In this document: in pieces, positions 56,476 to 64,000 of the stretch
Layout of the letters: each line of letters starts with the position of its first letter
Position numbering within the stretch: position 1 is the stretch's first letter
From: Methylophilales bacterium HTCC2181
GTDB taxonomy: Bacteria > Pseudomonadota > Gammaproteobacteria > Burkholderiales > Methylophilaceae
Assembly (NCBI GenBank): GCA_000168995.1
Contig: AAUX01000001.1
Coordinates: 992,001-1,056,000 of the forward strand
Direction of reading: 5' to 3'
Length of the DNA: 64,000 nt
The notes under the pieces: model-generated
The model's database searches: none
The model's input: only the letters and a program-made list of their open reading frames with translations
Told to the model about the DNA's origin: nothing
Translations under genes and position numbers: made by a program

Positions 56476-57219
56476 TTACGTGATAATAAATTTTAAGCCG
56501 GCAAGGATGAGCACGCATCCCAAAACTTTTTTCAAACCACCAACATTAAGGTGCTTAATCCCTAGCTGCGTACCGATAATAACACCCAAGAGCGCTGCAC
56601 AAGAAAATAACAATACAGTGGTTGGCAACTCTTGGATAGATGCCATATTACCCATTAAACCCGACAATGAATTAAAAAAGATAAAAGCGGAGGCGGTTCC
56701 TGACGCTTCTTTAATGGAGGTCCATCCAAAAAAGACAATTAACGGGGAGAGAAAAATACCTCCACCGGTCCCTGTTAATCCTGACAACAATCCTATCACC
56801 GCCCCAAGCATGAGTGCTACTACCCAATTAATTTCTGCTTTACTTGGTTTGAGCTGATCAAGAATGTTAAAGATAAATTGAAAGCCCGCAACAAACAACA
56901 TACATCCCACTAAGGGCCGATATATGCTTGCCGTTAACTCAAGGTATCCCCCTAAAAAAGCTGCTGGGACAGAGCCTATCGCTACTGGTAAGAACACCTT
57001 AAAATTAAAGAATTTGTGCCGTATAAATCGAAAGCTCCCGACTGATGAGACGATGATATTAAGAATTAAGCCTATGGGTTTTATGATATTTATGGGGGTT
57101 CCCATCAACGACATAATGGCGATATATGATGACGCCCCGCCATGCCCAACCGATGAGTACAGTATGGCACCCAAAAAAATGAAGACTGCAGTTACGTAAT
57201 CATTAATTAAGAGGTCCAT
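56476..57219 (-). CDS. TauE/SafE (TSUP) family permease
   Basis: 247 residues from ATG 57219, preceded by TAGGA; an ATG at 57237 lies inside the upstream gene. Eight hydrophobic segments and the repeated family motif: SVGHGGASSYIAIM near the start and GLTGTGGGIFLSPLIVF in the second half. The family moves sulfite, sulfoacetate or other small organic anions. Substrate is unknown; proximity to the SoxYZ-like carrier hints at sulfur compounds, but the genes are on opposite strands. Confidence 0.87.
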   Translation of the reverse strand: MDLLINDYVTAVFIFLGAILYSSVGHGGASSYIAIMSLMGTPINIIKPIGLILNIIVSSVGSFRFIRHKFFNFKVFLPVAIGSVPAAFLGGYLELTASIYRPLVGCMLFVAGFQFIFNILDQLKPSKAEINWVVALMLGAVIGLLSGLTGTGGGIFLSPLIVFFGWTSIKEASGTASAFIFFNSLSGLMGNMASIQELPTTVLLFSCAALLGVIIGTQLGIKHLNVGGLKKVLGCVLILAGLKFIIT

Positions 57220-57224
57220 TATTC

Positions 57225-57731
57225 CTAGCGAAAACAACTTCTAACGTCATCACTATTCCCAATAGTAAACTTTCCCATACTCTTTGCATTATCCATTAGG
57301 TAATGAAAGTACACCGTAAACGTCCCAGTCGTAACAATATCGTCAAATAGCTCCTGCGGAATCAGCTCATTCCTCCGCATGGTTTTTTGCGTTGTGTTGC
57401 TGACAAATTGCTGACTTTCCGTCTCTATGGCTATGGCGTTAAACCAGTTCCAAAACGTAATCGAATAAAAAGGGGTCTTTAAATTCTTGTGGCCCTCATG
57501 GTGCGAGCTGTAGTGTTTGTTGAGATCAAACACGTGCTTTCCTTTGCTGTAAAAAAGTATCTCAAAGGCTTTTTTATTCTTTTTTTCATCAAAATTTTTT
57601 CTACATTCTGCGGTTAACTGAAGAAACGATGGGTCAATTTCAGAAAAATAATTTGTCCTCGCAAAGTCACCAAATGCATCCGCTTGAGCAGAAAGCACAT
57701 GAACTAGTAATAATAAAATGATCTTATGCAT
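57225..57731 (-). CDS. Secreted hypothetical protein
   Basis: 168 residues with a signal peptide (IILLLLVHVLSAQADAF). Mature part: FLQLTAECRKNFDEKKNKKA, SITFWNWFNAIAIETESQQF, and a C-terminal DDVRSCFR, so two cysteines may pair. No family recognised. It ends 5 nt before the TSUP start and may be co-transcribed with it. Confidence 0.6.
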   Translation of the reverse strand: MHKIILLLLVHVLSAQADAFGDFARTNYFSEIDPSFLQLTAECRKNFDEKKNKKAFEILFYSKGKHVFDLNKHYSSHHEGHKNLKTPFYSITFWNWFNAIAIETESQQFVSNTTQKTMRRNELIPQELFDDIVTTGTFTVYFHYLMDNAKSMGKFTIGNSDDVRSCFR

Positions 57732-57753
57732 AAGGTATATTTAATGCCGAAGG

Positions 57754-58482
57754 TTAAAAGTGTTCGTCGGCCCCCAAAAATCGCCAGGAGCCAGAAGGGA
57801 TATTTCCTAGCCGCACATTTCCTATGCGCACCCGCTTAAGAGCTGTTACCTTCACCCCGACTAATTGGCACATTTTACGAATTTGACGGTTACGCCCCTC
57901 GATCAATGTAAAGCTTAATTGGGCATCATTTTGCCACAGCACTTTTGCTGGTTTTAACTCATACCCATCAAGCGTTAAGCCATGATTCAGTAAAGAAAGC
58001 GCCTCATCGGTCAATGTGCCTTCAATGCGAACCAAGTACTCTTTTTCCACAATCACATTCTCGCCAATAATCTGTTTGGCAATCCGACCGTCTTGCGTTA
58101 ACACCAATAACCCAGATGAATCAATGTCTAACCTCCCTGCAGGAGCGAGACCATCGGTATTAAAGGTAGGTCTTCTTGTATCATTGGTTTGATAAAATTT
58201 ATCTGGCGTCACTAAGGAGGCGGCAGGAGTAAACTCTTTGTCATCATCAAGATGAGAAATGAAGCCGACCGGTTTATTTAAGATGATGGTGGCTTTAGCC
58301 GATTGTGCAATTTGAGCCCTATCCTTTAATTCGACTTTTTGTGTCCTGCAAGCCTTAGTTCCGAGCTCACTGACCGTTTTTCCATCAAGCAGAACTAAAC
58401 CAAGCTCAATAAATTTATCGGCCTCTCTTCTAGAACATAGGCCCTGCTCAGATAATATTTTGGATATGCGTACTTTTTCCAT
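57754..58482 (-). CDS. rluF: RluF-type 23S rRNA pseudouridine synthase
   Basis: 242 residues. N-terminal S4 domain (RISKILSEQGLCSRREADKF), then the RsuA-family catalytic segment APAGRLDIDSSGLLVLTQDG with the active Asp, ATIILNKPVGF, and LIEGRNRQIRKMCQLVG. Among paralogues RluF fits length and S4 placement best, RluB/RluE or RsuA less so. Starts 7 nt after exoX ends. Confidence 0.82.
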   Translation of the reverse strand: MEKVRISKILSEQGLCSRREADKFIELGLVLLDGKTVSELGTKACRTQKVELKDRAQIAQSAKATIILNKPVGFISHLDDDKEFTPAASLVTPDKFYQTNDTRRPTFNTDGLAPAGRLDIDSSGLLVLTQDGRIAKQIIGENVIVEKEYLVRIEGTLTDEALSLLNHGLTLDGYELKPAKVLWQNDAQLSFTLIEGRNRQIRKMCQLVGVKVTALKRVRIGNVRLGNIPSGSWRFLGADEHF

Positions 58483-58489
58483 GTCGTTC

Positions 58490-59152
58490 CTAAGATCCTC
58501 CTAGGAGAGAACGCTTAAGGTATGGGTCAATGTTATCTTGATTTAACAACCACCGCTTGTAGTCCATCGGTATCTCGGCGATCGGCTCACCTTTATGTTT
58601 ACCAAAGGGCATGACCGAAGGTATTCTTGCCTCCTCACTTAGGGTCCAGAGTTGCTCCATAGACGTGACCTTAAGGGTCAGGCATAATTGCTTTAGGATA
58701 GACGCACAAATCATCACGTCTGCTTCGGCAGAGTGAGCATTTTTTAGTATGCTTTTGGCATTATTTCGATCAAGGTAGTAGACCAGAGCGCTTTGCGAAT
58801 AAGCATCAATGTTTGGCCAAACTTTGCGAGCCAAGGCTAAGGTACAGATTCTTTTCAAGCTCGGCTGACTCACCACATTCCAATCGTAATCAATATTGTG
58901 TCCGATTAGGTACTCACACGGAGTGGGGAGTGCAAACGAGCTGGCGGGAGGGCAGTCAACCAACTCTTCATCATAAATATGATGGGTAGCCAATGCCCCC
59001 AACTCGATAGGTTTTCCTGGATTAAATCGTTCACAAAAGCTTGTTCCTAACTCAAAGTTGGCAATATCACGGATCTCTATCCATGCTGCCTCAATCAATA
59101 CAGGATCATTTCTACCGGTCGTTTCTGTATCGAAAATTAATGCTTGTGTCAT
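58490..59152 (-). CDS. exoX: Exodeoxyribonuclease X-like 3'-5' exonuclease
   Basis: 220 residues, the E. coli ExoX length. DEDD motifs: ALIFDTETTGRNDPVLIEAA (Exo I), YLIGHNIDYDWNVV (Exo II) and NAHSAEADVMICASIL (Exo III with His). The C-terminal segment VMPFGKHKGEPIAEIPMDYK then RWLLNQDN is the DUF3820-like tail of ExoX. Role in DNA repair. Next to glnE, 30 nt away. Confidence 0.88.
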   Translation of the reverse strand: MTQALIFDTETTGRNDPVLIEAAWIEIRDIANFELGTSFCERFNPGKPIELGALATHHIYDEELVDCPPASSFALPTPCEYLIGHNIDYDWNVVSQPSLKRICTLALARKVWPNIDAYSQSALVYYLDRNNAKSILKNAHSAEADVMICASILKQLCLTLKVTSMEQLWTLSEEARIPSVMPFGKHKGEPIAEIPMDYKRWLLNQDNIDPYLKRSLLGGS

Positions 59153-59182
59153 CGCTCTATCCTTTCAAATATTCTCGGCTGC

Positions 59183-61861
59183 TTATGGTTTAGCAAATTC
59201 TTGCCATACTGCTTGAACTGCTTTTTGATGAAGCTCAACAGATCTCAGCTCAACTTTACCAGGGTTTTTAGGATTTAGCCCCTGCTGATGTTGTTTTGTG
59301 CGATATATTTTATAGGCAGAGATAAGGCTTGAAGCATCCTTTGCCGCTAGTAAATTCAGCTCTGATAATTTCTTTATCAATGCAATATTCCCGACATTCT
59401 CACAAAGTTCACCATATTGATGGCTATACCCTAAAACATAAAATTGCGTTAAGAATTCAATGTCGACCAACCCTCCACGACTAAGTTTTAAATCAAACAG
59501 ATCTCCGATGGGCTTTTTCTCACGATCTATCCTTTCTCTCATTTCAATGATATCGGTTTTAAGCCGCAGAATATCCCTTTTTTCCTGCAGGATGGACTGC
59601 CTGAGATGATTGAATTTTCGCTTAAGGGTTTTGTTTTCTGAAACAAATCTTGCTCTTGTAAGGGCTTGGTGTTCCCATATTAATGATCGATTAAGTTGGT
59701 ACTCACTGTAGGCGTCCCAACCCGAAATCAATAAACCACTCCCCCCGTCAGGCCTTAATCGTAAATCGATGTCGTACAGTATCCCCGAGGCGGTATAGGA
59801 AGTAACCCAGCTATTGAAGCGCTGCACTAATTTTATGTATTTATCCCTGTCCTTCGATTTTTTCTCATCAAAAACAAACACCAGGTCTAAATCAGATAGG
59901 TAGCTCATTTCTTTACCGCCAAATTTTCCGTAGGCAATGATGCCTAAGGCAGGAAAGGGTAGTTTTGGATAAAGGGTTTCCCAAACACAGCGCAGTGCTT
60001 GTTGCGTAATAAGGTCGGCTACGTCTGCCAGAGCATCTGAAACGCGTTCAACAGGATAAATCTGCATCAACTCCTGTACCGCCAATTTAAAGATCGTGGA
60101 GTTTTTAAAGTCACGTAATAAATTCATCTGTAGCTCGGTGTCCCCCTGGCTCCTATTGAGCTGATTGGTTAATTTTTTACTGGGTTCAGCCAAATCAAAG
60201 GGCTTGGTAAATTCCGAGCTATCCATTAGGTCATCAATCATCGCGGGAAATTTAACAATATTCTGAATAAACTCTTGGTCAAAACTGGCAATTTTAATTA
60301 ATAGCTTCAAAGCAGCTATGTTCTCATTTAACAAAGCCAAGTAACTCGAGCGGTGTGCGATGCTATCAAGCGCATTAAGCATATGCACCAAGGTTTTATC
60401 AGGGTTGTCTATTAAGGTAACCTCATGTAATACGACGGGGATAAGCGTGTTGAGCTTTTCTTTTGTGCTGGCAGGGAAGGTGGGGTAATGTCCCATCAAT
60501 TTCAAATTTTTCATAAAATGATAGGTATCTAACGATTTTTTATATCCTAAATTGTCTAGGCAATGAACGGCAAAATCTTCCGTCACCTCGAGATTCCACA
60601 GATCCTTTAGGTCTTCTTGCATAGGGGACAAAGGTTGTGAGTCTTGGCTGAACATCTCATCAAAAATCTGTTCCACTCTGTCTTGGTGATGGTGTATGTT
60701 TTTTTCAAGCACTGTCCAACTTTTACAGTTCATAGCCCCTGCTAACAACGCTTTTTCCTCTATTTTTTCCGGCAGTTTGTGTGTTTGCGAATCGTCGACA
60801 TACTGTAACCGGTGCTCTAGATGCCTAAAAAATATGTAGCTATCATGTAAGGTTTTCGCAGTTTTGTTCGGTATGAGCTCATGATTTTTCAGTTGCGTTA
60901 AGGCCTCCATAAATCCCCTGCACCGCAATGATCTGTCTTTACCCCCCCGCACTAACTGAAAAGATTGAACAATAAACTCAAGTGTTCTAATACCTCCTCT
61001 TCCTACCTTGATATCGCCTGCATTGATTTTTTTTTGCATATCCTGACCAATCTTTTTTTTAATATTTCTGAGAGATGTAAAGATATTAAAGTCCAGATAT
61101 TTTCTATAGACAAAGGGCTCAATTAACGAATTAATCCATACAGCGGGGCCAAGAACCACCCTACTCTTTAGCCAAGCATACCTTTCCCAGTCTAGTCCGT
61201 GGGTCACTAAGTAATCTTCAAACGACTCTAAGGGGGTAACCAACAGCCCTTGCGATCCAAAGGGCCTTAATCTCATGTCCACCCTAAAGACAATACCCTC
61301 CTCGGTATAGTCGTTCAGTGAGGTGATGATAAGCTTCCCGAGCTTGTTAAAAAAATCGTGGTTGCTGATTGGGTCTTTGCCTGTGGTCAGGCCATCATCC
61401 TCATAGAAGAACACCAAATCAATATCAGACGAGGGGTTCAGCTCATGGCCACCCATCTTTCCCATCGCCACGATAATAAGCCTCTGAATCTCCCCATGAC
61501 TATTGGCTGGGCACCCATGCACGGTCGTAAGTGCGTCCCAATGAAATTTTTCCGCCTCACGTAAAGCTGTCTCGGCAAGTATGGTGTGGGTATTAAATGT
61601 CTCGGTAATGTCACTCAAACCATTCAAATCACGAATAAGACTTAAAGCGAAGAAGTGGTGCCGCATCAACCTGAGGTTGGTGTTTAAGCTGTTAGTGTCG
61701 CTTAAAGAAAAATCTTTTGCGTACCTGAGGATATCGTCTGTGTGGACTGGACTAAGTATTAATTGCTTTATGGTCTTGCATAGCTCAGGCTTGGCATCAA
61801 ATAACGACGCCAGGTATCTTGAGTGTGTTACCGCTAGGTTTATTGCTGAGGTAGTATTCAA
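59183..61861 (-). CDS. glnE: Bifunctional glutamine synthetase adenylyltransferase/deadenylylase
   Basis: 892 residues, slightly shorter than E. coli GlnE (about 946). Two nucleotidyltransferase domains: the N-terminal deadenylylase with MGGHELNPSSDIDLVFFYED (Asp pair near 146/148) and the C-terminal adenylylase with GGKEMSYLSDLDLVFVFDE. The linking helical part contains VGRGGIRTLEFIVQSFQLV and RGGLVDIEFLTQFYVL, both typical. Controls glutamine synthetase in response to nitrogen status through PII. Confidence 0.96.
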   Translation of the reverse strand: MNTTSAINLAVTHSRYLASLFDAKPELCKTIKQLILSPVHTDDILRYAKDFSLSDTNSLNTNLRLMRHHFFALSLIRDLNGLSDITETFNTHTILAETALREAEKFHWDALTTVHGCPANSHGEIQRLIIVAMGKMGGHELNPSSDIDLVFFYEDDGLTTGKDPISNHDFFNKLGKLIITSLNDYTEEGIVFRVDMRLRPFGSQGLLVTPLESFEDYLVTHGLDWERYAWLKSRVVLGPAVWINSLIEPFVYRKYLDFNIFTSLRNIKKKIGQDMQKKINAGDIKVGRGGIRTLEFIVQSFQLVRGGKDRSLRCRGFMEALTQLKNHELIPNKTAKTLHDSYIFFRHLEHRLQYVDDSQTHKLPEKIEEKALLAGAMNCKSWTVLEKNIHHHQDRVEQIFDEMFSQDSQPLSPMQEDLKDLWNLEVTEDFAVHCLDNLGYKKSLDTYHFMKNLKLMGHYPTFPASTKEKLNTLIPVVLHEVTLIDNPDKTLVHMLNALDSIAHRSSYLALLNENIAALKLLIKIASFDQEFIQNIVKFPAMIDDLMDSSEFTKPFDLAEPSKKLTNQLNRSQGDTELQMNLLRDFKNSTIFKLAVQELMQIYPVERVSDALADVADLITQQALRCVWETLYPKLPFPALGIIAYGKFGGKEMSYLSDLDLVFVFDEKKSKDRDKYIKLVQRFNSWVTSYTASGILYDIDLRLRPDGGSGLLISGWDAYSEYQLNRSLIWEHQALTRARFVSENKTLKRKFNHLRQSILQEKRDILRLKTDIIEMRERIDREKKPIGDLFDLKLSRGGLVDIEFLTQFYVLGYSHQYGELCENVGNIALIKKLSELNLLAAKDASSLISAYKIYRTKQHQQGLNPKNPGKVELRSVELHQKAVQAVWQEFAKP

Positions 61862-62170
61862 TTGTTAAATGCTTTTGTAATTAGGGTAAAGGGTGCTTTT
61901 ATTTTTCATCAAACTAGTTTACCCCAGATAGTAAAGTGGGCAAATCACCATAAGCCTCTGTAGAAAAAATTTCAAAGAAACAGCCCTCTGGAATCCGTTG
62001 TATGATGGGTGGGGCTCGATACCCTCCCCTTTAATCTTGCATGGAGGAACTAGTAAGTTTTGGAAATTGGGGGGGTTTTATCTGTCTCGAGAGCCTAGCA
62101 GTTTAACAATCAATGGGTTAGTGATGGGTATTGTTGATGCAAAAAAAACATCCATACAAAGTGATTTAAT
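61862..62170. other. Intergenic interval without a supported gene
   Basis: No intact gene seen between glnE and the tRNA fragment. On the minus strand 61914-62030 is open for 39 codons and ends in a protein-like EIFSTEAYGDLPTLLSGVN, possibly the end of a decayed gene, but it has no start and no family match is recognised. Confidence 0.5.
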
Positions 62171-62222
62171 TGGTCGGGACGGTGAGATTCGAACTCACGA
62201 CCCCATGCACCCCATGCAAGTG
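62171..62222 (-). tRNA. 3' fragment of a tRNA-Pro(GGG) gene (attachment-site-like)
   Basis: On the minus strand the 52 nt run from CACTTGCATGGGGTGCA, the anticodon arm with GGG in the loop, through GTTCGAATC (T loop) to CCGTCCCGACCA, i.e. the 3' two thirds of tRNA-Pro including CCA. The acceptor 5' strand and D arm are missing and the preceding DNA is unrelated AT-rich sequence. The anticodon stem has a mismatch (GCATG where GCAAG would pair). It is not a functional tRNA; such fragments are left where an element integrates into a tRNA gene. The full gene would lie beyond the right edge. Confidence 0.85.
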
Positions 62223-62306
62223 AATCTAATTATTATCAAATACCAATCTAAATCAATATAATATTTTTTACTTATAATTGGTTTACGTGCTGATGAAGAT
62301 AAACAA

Positions 62307-63449
62307 TTAAATTTTATGGGGTGACCTTATTGTATATTCGTTTTTTTCGAGCTTATAAGGACTCTTGTTCGCAAAATGTCCTTTTCCACCATTAGCAAAA
62401 TCAATATCTTTCTCAATTGCAATCCATTTTCTGTTATTTTTTTCTGCGACAAAGCCAGTTACAGATGAGCCTGCAAAGGGGTCTAAAATTAAGTCATTTT
62501 CATTAGTTAAAAAGCGAATAAAATAATCAGGTATTGCATAAGGGAATCTTGCTGGATGGATTTTAAGTCCATATTTTTTGCAGTAATCAAAATAAGGTCC
62601 ACATGATGCTGCATTTGATGCGACTATTAAGTTAGGGGGTATTGAGCCTCCATGGTTGATGCTAAAGTGTGATTTGGAGAGCTTATGTCCTGATGGACGT
62701 GTTCCTTTGTTATAAAAACCATTAGATAAAACCGAAAGCATTGATTCAGAGTATGAGGTTAATATTTTTTTATTATTAGCTTTGGGGTTTGGTGTTTTTG
62801 AAAGCCACCATATGCAATTTACTGCGTCTTTTACTCGAACTCTTTTAACGGTGACCCATTCGGCTGGGGAAGGTAATTTACTAGGATTCCACCAGTAATG
62901 TTCTTGGCATAGATAGAATCCATATTCCTCGCAAAGCATTTGAAGTAATTTAAAATGATATAAAGATCTCGCGGGAATGCCTTTAGACCAAACACCCTGA
63001 ATATCAATAACTAGACTTCCATCATCAGCGAGTACTTGATTAAATGACTCTGCAAAGGATCTAAACCAATCACAGTAATTTTCAGAATTTTCGTTACCAT
63101 ACGATTTTTTACTTAATAAGCCAAAAGGAGGCGACGTTACAATTAAGTTAACACTTTTTTTGTTTTCAGCCTTTGCCATCCACTTCAATGAATCACCACA
63201 AATTATTTTTCCGAGGTCTGTTTTATGAATCGTTTTAAGTCTGGGTGATGGCTCCTGTTTTCTTATAGTTTTTTTTGGATTTAAATTATTGTGCAAAGAC
63301 AGAAGATAGTCTTTAATGTTAGTAAATCCTGCTATTTTTGCATCAATTAATAATTTAGAATATTCTTGATTGGAAAAGGAAATATTTCCGGTTTGCGTAT
63401 CTTTTGTTTTAGATTTCAATTCGATCCCTTTTAAACCATAAATTATCAT
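62307..63449 (-). CDS. N4-cytosine/N6-adenine-type DNA methyltransferase
   Basis: 380 residues from ATG 63449; a TTG at 63419 with AAAGGG 6 nt upstream would cut the overlap with the upstream gene from 41 to 11 nt and is possible. Beta-class layout: catalytic LIVTSPPFGLLSKKS (about residue 105) precedes the SAM motif LILDPFAGSSVTGFVAEK (about 323). TSPP rather than DPPY leans towards N4-cytosine. ERHYWW-like QEHYWWNPSKLPSPAEWVTV is also typical of restriction-modification methylases. It lies just inside the tRNA fragment and probably belongs to an island-borne restriction-modification system. Confidence 0.85.
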   Translation of the reverse strand: MIIYGLKGIELKSKTKDTQTGNISFSNQEYSKLLIDAKIAGFTNIKDYLLSLHNNLNPKKTIRKQEPSPRLKTIHKTDLGKIICGDSLKWMAKAENKKSVNLIVTSPPFGLLSKKSYGNENSENYCDWFRSFAESFNQVLADDGSLVIDIQGVWSKGIPARSLYHFKLLQMLCEEYGFYLCQEHYWWNPSKLPSPAEWVTVKRVRVKDAVNCIWWLSKTPNPKANNKKILTSYSESMLSVLSNGFYNKGTRPSGHKLSKSHFSINHGGSIPPNLIVASNAASCGPYFDYCKKYGLKIHPARFPYAIPDYFIRFLTNENDLILDPFAGSSVTGFVAEKNNRKWIAIEKDIDFANGGKGHFANKSPYKLEKNEYTIRSPHKI

Positions 63450-64000
63450 GCTCATCGTATTTAAACTCCATATCAGCAAGCTGTGAAATTAATTGGCCCA
63501 TTTGAGGTTTTCTTTTAATAAGCTGTTCAACTTGTAATTCTATATTTTTCCGTGAAATACCAAATTTACTAATATTAATCACTACTTTTTTAAGAGCATT
63601 AAATGATGAGATCTTGTTACGGACAACATAATCCTGTGTTAAGAAAAGTCCATGATCTCCGTCATCTTTGCCCACCCTTAAACGAGGAATAAGGTAAGCA
63701 CTTCTTTCAAGGATTGAAAATAATAAATTGATATTACCAATAAATTGCTTTAAGTCATTATCATCTCGAATTAGCATAGTAATTTCTTCTATGCCTAAAC
63801 CTCTTTTGTATTCCATTGAATTACGAACTTCGGATCTAGACAACAAAGCTTTTACTTTGTTGATGATAATCATTAGTTTCTCAACATTAAGTTTGGCATG
63901 TGTATCTATTAGCATCCATTTAACTTTTGGCAAATTATACTTTCTAACAAGACTTTTTCTCTTCCGCCCCTTTTTATCAATGCTAACTTTTTCTATTTTT
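63409..64000 (-). CDS. Unknown lysine-rich protein, partial (N-terminus outside window)
   Basis: The frame is open from the right edge (KIEKVSIDKKGRKRKS...) to 63409, at least 197 codons, so the start lies outside. TTG 63933 is not needed as a start. Content: VEKLMIIINKVKALLSRSEV, KRGLGIEEITMLIRDDNDLK and RLRVGKDDGDHGLFLTQDY. No restriction-enzyme motif is clear to me. Its overlap with the DNA methyltransferase gene suggests a partner function (endonuclease, specificity or control), which remains a guess. Confidence 0.6.
   Translation of the reverse strand, partial: KIEKVSIDKKGRKRKSLVRKYNLPKVKWMLIDTHAKLNVEKLMIIINKVKALLSRSEVRNSMEYKRGLGIEEITMLIRDDNDLKQFIGNINLLFSILERSAYLIPRLRVGKDDGDHGLFLTQDYVVRNKISSFNALKKVVINISKFGISRKNIELQVEQLIKRKPQMGQLISQLADMEFKYDEHDNLWFKRDRIEI

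Noticed and set aside
61914-62030. 39-codon minus-strand stretch that looks protein-like
   Set aside because: No start codon, no ribosome site and no recognised family; kept only as a possible gene remnant in the intergenic entry.
61998-62261. Plus-strand open frame of 87 codons ending in LIGRDGEIRTHDPMHPMQ
   Set aside because: It is the well-known false translation of a tRNA 3' end read on the opposite strand, here the tRNA-Pro fragment.

Overview
The window looks like a chromosome segment of a small-genome betaproteobacterial methylotroph, most likely family Methylophilaceae. Three things suggest this: the order pyrG-kdsA-eno-ftsB and glyA-nrdR-ribD, which is typical of Betaproteobacteria; two genes for the PQQ precursor peptide PqqA; and a SoxYZ-like carrier of the type associated with PQQ-dependent alcohol dehydrogenases. 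The sequence is AT-rich, particularly in the polysaccharide region. The family assignment is an inference from gene content, not a computed result.

Positions 1 to 33179 are one very long same-strand (minus) surface-polysaccharide locus, read from gmhA (33179) to a glycosyltransferase cut by the left edge. Its modules are: gmhA-rmlB-rmlD; ugd; manC; gmd-fcl (GDP-fucose); an ABC flippase; a block with a NeuB-type synthase fused to a TIM-barrel isomerase domain, a divergent aldolase, a GMD-like dehydratase, a CMP-sugar synthetase and a GT-B-like protein; a run of methyltransferases, glycosyltransferases and an acetyltransferase; rmlA-rmlC; a CDP-sugar module (rfbF, rfbG, epimerase, C-methyltransferase, aminotransferase); and finally methyltransferases, a Wzx flippase and a glycosyltransferase. 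The locus carries recombination scars. The rmlD/rmlA junction is duplicated as a diverged direct repeat (9584-9853 and 30700-30968) around a block of about 21 kb. A chimeric pseudogene (23154-23789) joins the start of rfbF to the end of a cmcI-type gene, as expected if a second copy of the CDP-sugar module had been deleted internally.

Positions 33200 to 41400 are mixed: a DUF465 gene, a small membrane protein, tdh-kbl (threonine catabolism), small hypothetical genes, an isolated FkbM methyltransferase plus glycosyltransferase pair on the plus strand, a glutaredoxin and selO. Positions 41476 to 61861 are mostly housekeeping: ftsB, eno, kdsA, pyrG, mtnB-mtnA (methionine salvage), tatD, ribD, nrdR, glyA, iscX, a phosphohexomutase, rluF, exoX and glnE. 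KdsA and the phosphohexomutase also feed envelope sugars. A small periplasmic/PQQ neighbourhood lies at 52830-57731: a DUF4399 protein, a surface-adhesin-like protein, tandem pqqA, a repeat lipoprotein, a Sel1 protein, the SoxYZ-like carrier and a TauE/SafE permease.

The right end (62171-64000) starts with the 3' part of a tRNA-Pro gene, without its 5' half. It is followed by a DNA methyltransferase and a lysine-rich protein that leaves the window, which is the layout of one end of an island integrated in a tRNA gene. No CRISPR array, rRNA, complete tRNA or transposase was recognised. No Wzy polymerase, Wzz or initiating phosphoglycosyltransferase was recognised in the polysaccharide locus.
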